Below are positions 1 to 11,600 of a stretch of DNA of 64,000 nucleotides, in pieces. Position 1 is the stretch's first letter, and the number at the start of each line of letters is the position of its first letter. A model generated the notes under the pieces. It saw only the letters and a list, made by a program, of their open reading frames with translations. It did not search any database and was not told where the DNA came from. The position numbers and the translations under genes were made by a program. Source of the stretch: Brienomyrus brachyistius (lineage: Eukaryota; Chordata; Actinopteri; Osteoglossiformes; Mormyridae). The stretch is from NCBI RefSeq assembly GCF_023856365.1, contig NC_064540.1, positions 7,354,501-7,418,500 of the forward strand. Reading direction: 5' to 3'.

Positions 1-2635
1 CTCTTTTCTGGCCACCGTTGCACGTACCTGGACTGCAGTGCCAAATCCCTCAGCTTAGTAAAGAGATCATCTCACACACTAATCACTGATCTCACTCCCT
101 CTCTGGCGGGACAGCGAGCTTTCACCAAAAAAGGCTAGACGTACCCAGTGGGGAGCAGCCTGCGATTGTCTGAACCACATCCAGCTCCTCACATTTTCTG
201 ATAATTAAAAGACTGGCGATCTGCACCGTCGGGCTCCGGCATTAATCCCAGCCGCTCCCAGGGGACTGGCACGGAAAGACACACGGAAACGCACTGACCT
301 CCCAAGAGACTCATTAAAAGTGCCTTCTGATCTCGGGAAACCAACACATGCACACAGAAAACGTCCTGGAAATACTATTAAGCCAACATGGCCTCAAACT
401 CAGTTTGAGTTTCTCCAGATGATATCCTGGGCGGAACAAATAAATCAGCAGACAGAGAAGATGATTCAGGTCACCAGCTCACCTAGATCCACCGGCACAG
501 ACGGCCGAAGCAGCTCAGGTTGTTGTAAAGGTAGGAAGGGGGAAAAATTCCTATTATTAAAAATACTGAATGATAACCGTCCGGTTTAGTTAATTCAGAC
601 CAACAGCTCCCTCTAGTGAGAAAAAGTAAACGCTACACAAAACAGAGGTGGCCAAGGAACAGAGCACCTGGACTTGGGGAAGATCTAATGAGCACCTGCA
701 GAAAATCAAGCATAAGGAAGCAGCCGGGCTCAGCAGCAGCCAGTGGTGGTGAACCAACCCCTGGGGAGTAAATGGGAGCAAGGCACAGAGTTTAAGGAGG
801 TTGCCAGGCCGGAGTGGTACCCTAACTATCCAGAGCACATAAGCTTTCCTCCACAAAAAAATATCAGTGAACCATATAAATGACATTGTGTGATGTCACC
901 ATAGCAACCACCTTCAGCTGCTAACTCGCTTGACTGACTCGTCAGACCGTGGAGACCATTGGCCCGGGTTCACGCATCTGGCCAAGCAGGAGGCTGCGAG
1001 CAAACTGCTCTGCCAGCCATAAGGGCATGAGCAGTGTGACGAGAGCCTGTGGCTGCTGAGGGCCGCCGGGTACGGGAGCGGATAAGGAAGCAGGATGTGC
1101 TACCAGCAGCTTTTTGGTTCAAATCCCCAAGTACTCTCACGACATGAAAACTGAGCCTTCAACAGCAGCAAAAAAAAAGTCACTGAGACATAAAAGTGAT
1201 AAACGATCTATTTTTGAAAATGGGCCCATGTTGCAGGTCTGTCGAGAACTTCCCACTATCCAAGAGTGACTTACGGGGAGAAGGCCCCTGTTAAGGGAAA
1301 AATAGCAGCACTGAAACTATGCAGAACAGCGACATACCACTGCTGCTCTGCACACGTTAGAGGCCAGCCGGTACTGAGTAGTGCTCAACCCTAAAGAGTC
1401 CCATTAACCCTACAGCGAGACAGCGAGAGTCCCAAGTCCAAGGGCCAAGCCGGCAATCACATCTATAAAAAAATATATATATAGCCTCGTCTCCCAGGCA
1501 ACCAAGGCGCACAAATAACTCATGTTTATAGTAGGCAACCAACAAACAAGTGGAGGGACCCAGAGGGAGTTCCCCCATGTGCAAAACAGCAAGCATACAG
1601 TGGCGGGGGGGGGGGGGGTGAGGTGTGTGGTGTCCTGCCCTTGTCCTGCCTAGCACAGCTCCCAACAGTTTACCTGGACTCGGGCCCAGTGTCCCGTCAG
1701 CCCGCGGGCCTGAACAAACAGGAATTAACAGCCTTGCACTCGGCCACCGGGAAAAGACATGAGCTCATGGCAAACCAGTCTGGCGGCCCAAAGTGGGCAT
1801 TTCAAAGAAAAGCGGCGGCAGCAGCGAGCTGATACCAGTGACGCGCTGCAGGAACGCAGGCAATGGCTGCCATGACCTATTAAGGAACTACATTCCCAAA
1901 AATCTGGCAGGATGAAGCCCCCCCAATGTCATCATCCCGGGGGAGTTATTCTCACCGACTCCTGCAAACCCGGCATTAGCCCGAGAGGCTGGTGTACAGG
2001 GAAGTGCTGCGCTGTGGCCCGACTACCGGTACCATCTTGTAGGACACCCTGTCCTGCTCTGACAGGTGGGTATGGAGCCGGGTTACCGAACAGGAGCCGG
2101 AGGCAGCAGGCTTGGGTCCTCAATGATGCAGCGGGAAGCTTTACATTAGCATCCCATTCTTAAGCGAATTCATCCCTCAAAACACCCATTTACCTTAAAC
2201 TCTAGATTCGGGACATTCTTTCATAAGCTGTCTTCCTTGACTCTTCAATGCTACACTAGACTAAACTTTGTGAACTTGATTAAACACTTTTTTTTTAGCC
2301 GTTCACAGGGAGAACTACCCAACTTAATATAGGATAAAACAATGATTAAAACTGCTATAATGCAAGTGCTTCACGCGACGCGTCCGATCATTACCGCTGG
2401 ATTGGCCCTTAACTCTCTGCTCAGCATGCTCTGGGGCAGTGCGGCCAAACATCAGCATCACCCTCAGCGTGCCCAGCACCTCAGTCTGCTCGAGCACCAT
2501 ACCATATATGGCCAGCGCGCATCCCGCTCAACCGTGCAGGCAGCCACCGTAAAGGCCCAACAAGCAGCCTGTGAGATTTACACGACCGACACTGTGCACA
2601 GACACCCACAGCAGGTCCCCCAGGGGGCACATTAC
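1..2635 (-). other. slmap intron 16, partial
   Basis: No coding exon recognised. It holds a G-run at about 1604-1618 and a moderately GC-rich but non-repetitive stretch at 1620-2160 whose open frames resemble nothing I know. The next slmap exons (mammalian KVSLLK... segment) must lie to the left of the window. Confidence 0.6.
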
Positions 2636-2692
2636 CTCTCGGCGACGGTGCCTTCAGGGGCTCGTTCAGCTCCTGCTCGTCCATCTGGCCAT
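2636..2692 (-). CDS. slmap: slmap exon 16 (last exon inside the window)
   Basis: About residues 489-507, (D)[18 protein letters not shown] plus one base. It matches the mammalian AQMDEQDLNEPL. It has 57 nt, acceptor cccag|ATGG, donor AGAG|gtaatg (phase 1). No later exon could be recognised between here and the left edge. Confidence 0.88.
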
Positions 2693-5600
2693 CTGGGGGC
2701 AGAAAAGAGCAAGACTCAGGGGTGGGGGGGGTGAAGACAGTCAGAATGTCGACACGCTGGATAACTGGGGCTTCCTACACTTTTAGGGACAGTTACAAAC
2801 TAAATTCAATCCAATGGATTTTTATATAGCACCCTTCACCATGCAGTCAACCCAAGCCATAACTGCAAAGGGCAAACTGACGTTCACGGCGACACGCATG
2901 GAAGCACCACCACTGCTGTCAGGTGGTTTAAATCTTTAAGAGTAAAACATCCACGAACGCATGCACACACACACGCAAACACACTTCTGCATGCACAAAC
3001 ACTTTCAGAAGTTAATACTGCCTGTAAACACACAGTGGCATTACAAACCGAGGTGAGCGTTAGACCGCAGACGAGCCGTACCTGACGTGTCATCGCTGCT
3101 CCGGTCCTTGCTGGGACTGAGCGTGTCGGACATGTCCAGCTCCTTCGCATCTATCTGGTTTTCTGAGGGGAGGTGGGAGAGACGGTTAGCATGGGGAGGC
3201 GGGGCAACAGAATGGAGCTGAACTGTGTCGAGCCAGTAAACCAAACTTAGGCCCTAAGAGAGGTGGGGGGAGGGAGGAGCATGAAGCTGAGGGGCAGGAC
3301 ATGAAGGGAGGGGGGCAAAAATGGAACTGAAACACTCTGGGGGGGACAAAGCCAGAGGCAAGTCTGTACGGGGGGGGGGTGTCGGGTTAGAGCTCACCAC
3401 ACATGGGCATGAGTGAGGATGAGAAAACAGACGCAGGTCAGAATGAGCGGAGCGCCTGTTCATGAACCTCTACTGTCCGCTGGCCACTTAGACTAAGAGA
3501 AACTGAGCATTTATCAAAAAATAGCCAGTCTGAGGGGTTGGGGGGGGCATTACTTTACACAAAATAACTGTCTGACCAACATGGTATCTGGAAATGTACA
3601 AGACGATGCCTCCTGAGTGGCGCGATGCCCAAGAGCCACTGAACTCTGAGCAGTTCTTCATCCTGGAGGAAGCGGGGCACCAACATGCAGTGAGCAGCGG
3701 CGCTTACAGGCCAAATCCCGGCCACAGAGCCGCTACTCCGGCTTCGCTGCTGCTTTCAATTCCACACCCACCATTTTCAATTACAGAAAATAACTGTCTA
3801 AGGCTGGAAAGCCAGGATTAGTACAGATTAAGTACAGCGGTGGGTGTGAACTAGTTTGATAAATATGAATGAAATCCTACGCCGAACGAGTTCCCTAACC
3901 AACCTGGCCACATTAGGCGCTGGCCAGTGGAACCGGCATTCACGCCCTGAACCGGCCCACTTGTGTTTCTGGGCTCCCCCCGGGGCAGCCGCTGATGTGC
4001 CAGCGCTTTTGGGGAAGCAGACTGACCTCTAAGAATGGCCGGGCTCTCCAAGCTGATCTCCTGGGTCAGCTGGTTGTTTTGGAGATGAGCATCGATGACC
4101 TCTGAAAGGACAAACGTCACTCCTGTTAATCACAGGTGACAAAACGACCCCTTATCCACTCACTGAACTTAAAGGCGACCTGTGCTATCAGACAGAGTAA
4201 CGAAGGGGATACAGAGAAAGCCTGTTTATTTTATTTAGCAGACACTTATCCAAAGCAACATACAACTAAGAAAGCGGGGTCTACCAGGGCCTTGCACAGG
4301 GGCCCAAGAACGGTGCATGAAGTCACAGGCTCTGCACCCTAACCCAGAGAGACACACCACCCCTACACTACGAAGGGAAAAAATTTCAAATGCCGCTTTT
4401 AGGTGCACTGTGACCCCGTCATCCTGGCGCCCGTTCTCTTCTAGCTGAATGTCTCAACGTCACAAGCAGTGAGGTTTCTCTCGCTCTACATTCACACTTC
4501 AAGCGTGCCGATTCTGAATATCCCGCCAGCGCCCCTCTGCTGACAAGGCTGCTCTTACCGTCAAAGTCGGAGATCTTTTTCAGCGGGGAGGGCACGGCCC
4601 CTTTCGCCTGCTTCACTGCTGTTGGGGGAAATAATTTGAGAACAGAACGCCAAATGCATGCCGATTCCAAAAACCACTGTTCTAGAAATAAGCATGATGT
4701 AAAAGTGACTGCCAACTGCCATCAATAACTCCCAATAAGGAGGAGGCAGCCGAGAGCATTATGACTGGATTTCCCAATAAATATGGAAGGATGAGTAAAT
4801 AAGAGTCACATCAAGACGAGGAGTGAAAGAGTGAAAGGTGGCGTGCAGAAAGGAAGGGCTTGCGCCTGAGCTGGGGCAACTAGGGCAGGAAAACTACCCC
4901 TCGGTGTCCCGGTGTGAACTCAGAGCAGGTGGCTGTAGCTTTGCTGGCGAGTTTCAGCACAGAAGCAGACTGAGCAGGCAAGGGCAAGCGGTCGATTGCG
5001 GCGCGGGGGCAGCTCCCACACCCACACGCTTGTGTAAGAAGCTGCATTACTCGCCTCCCTCAAGCACAAGCAGGAGATGAGCCTGGTTCTCCAGGGGCAA
5101 ACTTTCAGGGGCTGCTGCTGCTCCTTGGTTAAAGGTCAACCATACAATCACACATGGGGGGGTTTCTAGTTCAAGCATAATTCAATAACTATAAAACACT
5201 AAGGCTTATCTATTTAAAAGGGTTTTAAATGGAAGGGGTGATGTTTAATATCAAAGTCAATACAAAAATAATCGTGAGAAAAAAAATTCAGTTTTGGCAA
5301 TAAACGGTCATAGATGGCAATTTGTGGAAAAAATTCCTTCAGGAAAACGTATGCATTGAGCTTGTTTAGTTAATATCAATTCATTCTGTGTGTACTCAAG
5401 ATGTGGAATGTCCACTCATTAATAACATTTTATTTACCTACCAAACCCTTTAATGCAACACAGCATTCAGTTGAGAAAACAGGGTCAAACTGCCCTTGGA
5501 GCAGTCAGGGTTAAGGCCCTTGCTCAATGTGGAAATCACTCTGCCGACCCTGGGATTTGAACTGCCGACCTCCTGATTACAGACAGCGTCCACTAAGCCA

Positions 5601-8600
5601 CACACTGCCCCATTTAAACCCTCCAGGCTGTTACTACACATGTGACTGATTCTGTAACTCGCATACAGCACAATGCAGTCACTCAGTTCACAGGTGCGTG
5701 TCATATTCAGATTCAGAATACTTTACTGATCCCTGCGGAAATTATGTGGACCCAGTTGCTCCCGGACAGCAAGAAATAATTAGGTTAAAATACTTCAGAG
5801 GAATTAAGAATCCAACATCAGTCGCACTTCATATGTAAAGAACCTGTGACAAAACTAGAATCTGACGTTCAGCTAAGGCAGAATGTGGCGTCAGACAGTT
5901 AAATCCTAATCATCTTTATTACATTTTACACGACACGCCTGGCCTTGCACCTTGAAGCGCTTTCTGCTGATGGGAACAGACTGAGCTGCAAGGCTTCAGT
6001 GACAGACGACCTGCAGCAATGTGATGACAGACACAGTCCCCATCCTATCCGGCTGGCTGAGGGAGGGAGAGGAGGCTGACGCACGAAGCTGCATTAACAT
6101 CCCCCCTCACAGACATAAACAGGCTGCCTGTCTCCCCCACGCCGCTCTGCCAGGGCCCAGGAGCAAACTCCCAGGAAAACAGTCAGGAAAGTCGGAGACC
6201 TCGATAAACACACACAAACTAAAATGACAGGGATCGTTTTACACGCCAGGCCTGCAGTGTGTTGCTTTCACAAGCGTATCGTGTTGCCTTGTTGAGGATG
6301 GGGAGCGGCGCAGCACATGTACCGACAAGAAACGCCACACCTGCTAAACGTGGAATAACGGCACCAACGCTAATCTGCCGCTTTAAGGCTGGGAGCTGCT
6401 GCTCTGCAGGTGGGGGACAGCCAGGGCTTCCCATTCACTGTGTGGCGGGACTAAAATTGCATTTATTTATTTTGCAGAGGTTTTTAACCAAAACGACATA
6501 AGTGGCCACTTCGTATGGAGGAAACGAATGGGGCTTAGGGGCCTAACAGGGATATCACACTGCCTCCCCTGGGATCTCATCCTGCAACCTCACAATCACA
6601 GGCACAGAGGCCAAACCCACAGAATCGCACAACCACACTGCTCCAACCAGGGACCAGAAACATGATTTATAAAACCTGCCAAATTTTAATTCTAACTTCC
6701 CTCAAGCAACTATTCCCTCTCACTCCATTTCTCGACCCAAACAAAGAACCCCCCCCCACCCCCGCGCCACCTCAAACCTCACAGCGGGGATTCAGGTAGC
6801 AATGCGCCGCCTGGGCAGGGAGCCTGATTCTAAGTGTCCCGCCTACTCCAGAAATCAGTGGAATAAAGGGTGTGTACTCACGCTGGCCGTCAACAAACTG
6901 CTGGATAAAAGCGCAGCCTCCTCCACTCTTTAAAAGAAAGCGGTCTAACAAAGAAAGGAAAGAGAAACAGCTTTCCATGAAACATCACAGTGGGCGTTAG
7001 AGCACTGGCACGGGGCTCCCTGCAGGTCATGACACTCAAGGGCACCAGACAGATGCAGAGACGGGATGGGGACGAACAGGAGACCTCACATGGCAGCCCA
7101 ACCCTGCTGCTGTCACCTCCACACCCTGCTCCTCACAGCCAGCGACAGGCCGCCTAAAAGCTGCGCGCCTCAAGCAATAAAAATGAATACAAGACAGATG
7201 ACGGGCGATACGGTTACAGCTTAACGGTGAATCATCCAGAAGGCTTGAGCGAGCTACAGGAATGGAAATTAATTCCACATCTGTGGATTTAATTTACTTG
7301 ATCATGTAGCTTAGGGTCATAAATGACTTTTCTGACTGCAGAATTAAATGTTCACTTTAAAATGAAAAGACAGATGAGAAAGAGCAGTATTTCCATCACA
7401 TCAAACAAAGATGAGATCACATGACACCTGTATACCAATTAAAAAGTGTCTGGGGCATATTTTTAAATCTGACCAGTCACATGTGTACTGCTTGACAAGT
7501 CCAGTTCTGCACACATCTCCTGCATGTATGTGTAAAAAGCACAGCACAAAGGCCCAGGAGCCCCATCTGGTGGAGAGTGATACAAACAGCCGCAAGACCA
7601 CACTGACAGTCACATGAACCACAAGGCCTATGTGCTCCAAAGAGGAATTTCAGCTGCACCAAATGCCACAACCTTAGTTCCATTTTTTTGTCCTTTCTAG
7701 TAACATTTCAAATATTGGTTTTACAAAAAAAGGCCAAAAAAAACCAAGCTCCCTATAAATTAGGGTTTAGCCTAGTGAGTGTAAATTTCATATTTCATTT
7801 CAAGTGACTAATGCAGCCAGAAATTTAAATATTTCATGCATCTGCATTTAATCCTCAAAATGTAGACACCACAGCCTCCCGCACAGAAACTCCGCTGAAC
7901 AAATTTAGGGTCTCTGGCTTTCGGTGTTGTGTGGTAATATGGAAGGAGAAGCCGACCAGGCAGTTAGAGTTGATACCTAGATGGGATACGAGTGTCTCAG
8001 ACTTTGAAGAGACTGTTATTCAGAGTAACAAAGGGTGAGTGACCCTGTGCTGTTCTACACTGATCACCACAGCCCTTGATGGAAAGGATCCAGACACTGA
8101 CGTGACCAACAGGGTGGCAGCAGACACACCTGGTGTGGACACGTCCCGCCCTAAAAGCACGACGGTGGACCCACTGGCACTGAGCTCACTGGCCAAGCTG
8201 GCCTGTGGCCCCGCCCCAGAAGGAAGGAATGCAGGATGGATGGAGATTCAGGCAATGTGAAGAAGAACAGGCAACACAGAGCAAGGGCCCATGCCAGATT
8301 ACTAGAAGGAAAGCAGCGGCCTGTGGGGTCACAGCTGTGGACGTAGAGAACCCAGACTCACCCAAACTGTTGTTTTCCTTTATGCTTTTCTCCTGAAGTT
8401 GCTCTAATCGGACTGCAGAGGACAACAAGAGGAGTTGGAGATGCTAAGCGTGAGCGAGGCACGCAATCACCGCTGTGCACGCGCACCCGCACCCCCGGTC
8501 GCACTCGGACACGCCCTCATTTGCGGGTCAGCAGGGTGGGCCCAGGGCACCACACAGCCCCGCCGCACTTGACGCTCCGTACAAGGGCGCTCTGCAGGTT

Positions 8601-11600
8601 TAAACATGCTTAGAGGAGGTACCTAAAGCTACATGGAGGCCAAGGGACTCTCCGGAAGCCCTGGTGTTACCGCAGCCACGCCGAGGCGATTAAAAGACAA
8701 GAACTAAATGTGCAGGTATGAAACTTTTATCAGACTTAGCCATCAGTAAGCATCAGCGAGATGCCGATTGAGAAATCATGCATTTGAACATTCTTGCAAA
8801 GCTAAGACATGGCTTGCTATTTACAGGCACAAAGTGACATCCGTGTGACTGATGACCTCCTCATTACAATCCCCCAGCTCTCGTCTGCACTATGACTGTG
8901 ATCAGAGCCCACCCCCCCGGCGGCAGGGCCCCAGCTGTCAAAGACTTCCAGGCTGGTTTTGTCGACGCTGCCCATCTGCACTTCTAATCGACCGGCTAGC
9001 CGGCCACGTCACTCACTATCGATTCCTCTCGATGATTAACTCTGTCATGGACTAGATGAATAATTTTGGATTTTCAACACCGAGTCTCTGCCAGTCCATC
9101 AGCAGTTGGCAGGCACCGCGCCCTCCCCACGCAGGCAGCCCCTCCGCCAATCCCGCTCCGACACCGCCCACCTTGCAGTGCAGTGAGCCGCTCGTTGCTG
9201 AAGTCATTGTCAGCCTGCAGGGCCTCGACGCGTGCCTGCAGCGCCTGCTCCTTCTCCTCCATCTCACTGATGCGCAGTTGCAGCTCCTTCTTCTCCGTCT
9301 GGCCCTTCAGCAGCAGCTCCTCCTGCCGGCCCTCCGCCAGCTGCAGGAACACCAGAGAGGGTGCTGCGGTCACAGCCAGTGGAACCTTTCCGCTTGGGGG
9401 ATGGGGGGGTGGTTGAGCGTTGGGAGGGGGGGACATGCCTTAATCTTGTCCGTCAGGTCCTTGATCTCGTTGACGGCGCCGTTGTACTTGTTGGCCAGCT
9501 CGCGCAGCTCTTCCTGCGTGCGCTCGTTCATTTCCTTCAGGTGTGTGCACTCGTCCTCCGTGTTGCTAAGGCTCCTCTACAACACGGCGAGAGCAAGAGA
9601 GACACCGGCCTTAAGGACACGCCACAGCAGGGCCACAGAGCCCTTTTTGGGACCCTAAGCAAGATCTGATTAACCAATATGGTCATCTGTCATCTTCCTT
9701 CCCATTCTGAAGGATTGCTCTGGGGTGAATCTCAATTCCAACGGTGCGTTTGATTAATTCTCTCCGAGTCGGAACTTGGATGAAAATGTCACAAAAAACA
9801 GCACTTCCCGTCGGACACGCGCCTCTTATGACGTTAATGTCGGACAGAATTTTCTTGCCTCTAGTTGCCCCGGTGACGCAATTTCAACATGGCGGCCTAC
9901 ACACTCAACAGTAATTTTATTTTATAAATATCTTTAAAAATGTTTATTTTCTTAAATGTATTAATTATAAATGTAATTGCATGTGTTCGATTAAGACAAT
10001 ACCATATCATGACCGTAAACTGTATCCTAGCATGCGATATCAGATACTGACCAGACTTGTTAGTGTCTTTGGTTTGTAGTTTGTTTGCCTCTCGAAAAAA
10101 AGAGCATTGCTATGAATGTACTAAAATATTTTTTAAAGCTTTTAATGTGGTTTGACTAGTTTGTGTTTCTTGTTTGCTTGTCTCTCGGAAAAAATTCTTA
10201 CTTCAAAACTGCTAAAATTTAAAGCAACAACACACAGCATCGTGTTCATGTAGGCAGCCATGTTTGTTCCAAGAAGTGGCAGCTCAAATGGCAGATTGTC
10301 GGATGTAATGTCACTGTCCCGAGACAAAAACGAACGCACCACAAGAACACAAAGACCATACTTGTGGTCTTGGCAAGACCGGTCTTGTGAACCTGCCTTC
10401 CAAAAACAAATGTAGGGCACACTGAATCATGGGATTGGTCTTGTTCAGTGAGGATGCAAATCGATGTATCCTTGATATTTGAGTACAAGAGAACACAAGT
10501 ACAGTCAAGTATGCATATTGAGATTCAGCCCAAATGTGGCCAATCGGGTCACTTATGCTTTGGGTTAGCCCTGTGGCACAGGACACGAAAGTCAGCTCCC
10601 CAGGGCCCAGCGGCTCACCTCTACTTCCGAGAGCTTCCGGACGACCTCGATCTTCTCCTGGAGGACCCGCCTCAGGGATTCTTTGGCAGTGGTCTCATAG
10701 TTGTGTTTATCTTCCTGTAAGGCGACGAGCTCCTTGCGGATGCCATCTTCAGTCTGGGTCTTGGAAGGCAGGGCGGCGAATGCTCATTCAATGACATTCA
10801 TTGCTCAGACCACTACATGTAACATGGGGCAGGGAGGCCCAGCACCAAAAAGGTGAATTACCTTTGAATAGGCCTGCAACTGGTTCCCCATCACCTCCAG
10901 CCTGGAGAGCAGTCGATCTTCGTCTATTAGAGCCTGTTGGCACGAAAGGCAAGAATGGTTACCCAAGCCAAAGGTATCAGCCATTTACACAGCAGGAAAT
11001 GCCTGGTGAGAAGAGTAGGTATTCTGGTAAGCTAATAGCCACAACTATGAAGCTAACACCAGACACACATAGGAAACATATATAGAAAATAAGAGATAGG
11101 GGCCCACGTGATCCTGCGGGACGGACGGACGGGAGCCACACCCACCTGCCAGCTGCTCATTGACGCCTCCTGCGTGCTGCTCAGCAGCCTCTGCAACGTA
11201 GCCAGTTTCTGCTCCAGCATCTGCTCCCGGTGCAAGGCTTCCTGGGAAGGGAGGAGGCGGCCATCAGTGCATCAAGGGAGATTCCGCCCACTTCCACGAC
11301 AATAAGCTAAAGATCATACCGCTGATGTTTTAACAGAAGTTCATGGATGCTGTGTTTAACCAGAAGGGGTGCAAAGGCCAAAAGGACTGACGACGGACTG
11401 ACTACCACCCCAACCTGCCCCCTTAAGCCTGAATGCTACATGCAAGCTGTGCATCTGGAACATCAGACAGTAAGCAGATTTTAAGGTGGAGTACTGCAGA
11501 TTACACAATTTTAAACTAACATTCACAGCATCAATCACAAGCAAAGCAGACAAAGCCACCAAACTCAAAGTAAAAATTCATACAAGGATAATGTAGTGCA

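Noticed and set aside
9056..9658. 200-codon plus-strand open frame
   Set aside because: It is the antisense shadow of slmap exons 9 and 10, whose GC-rich coding sequence leaves the reverse strand open.
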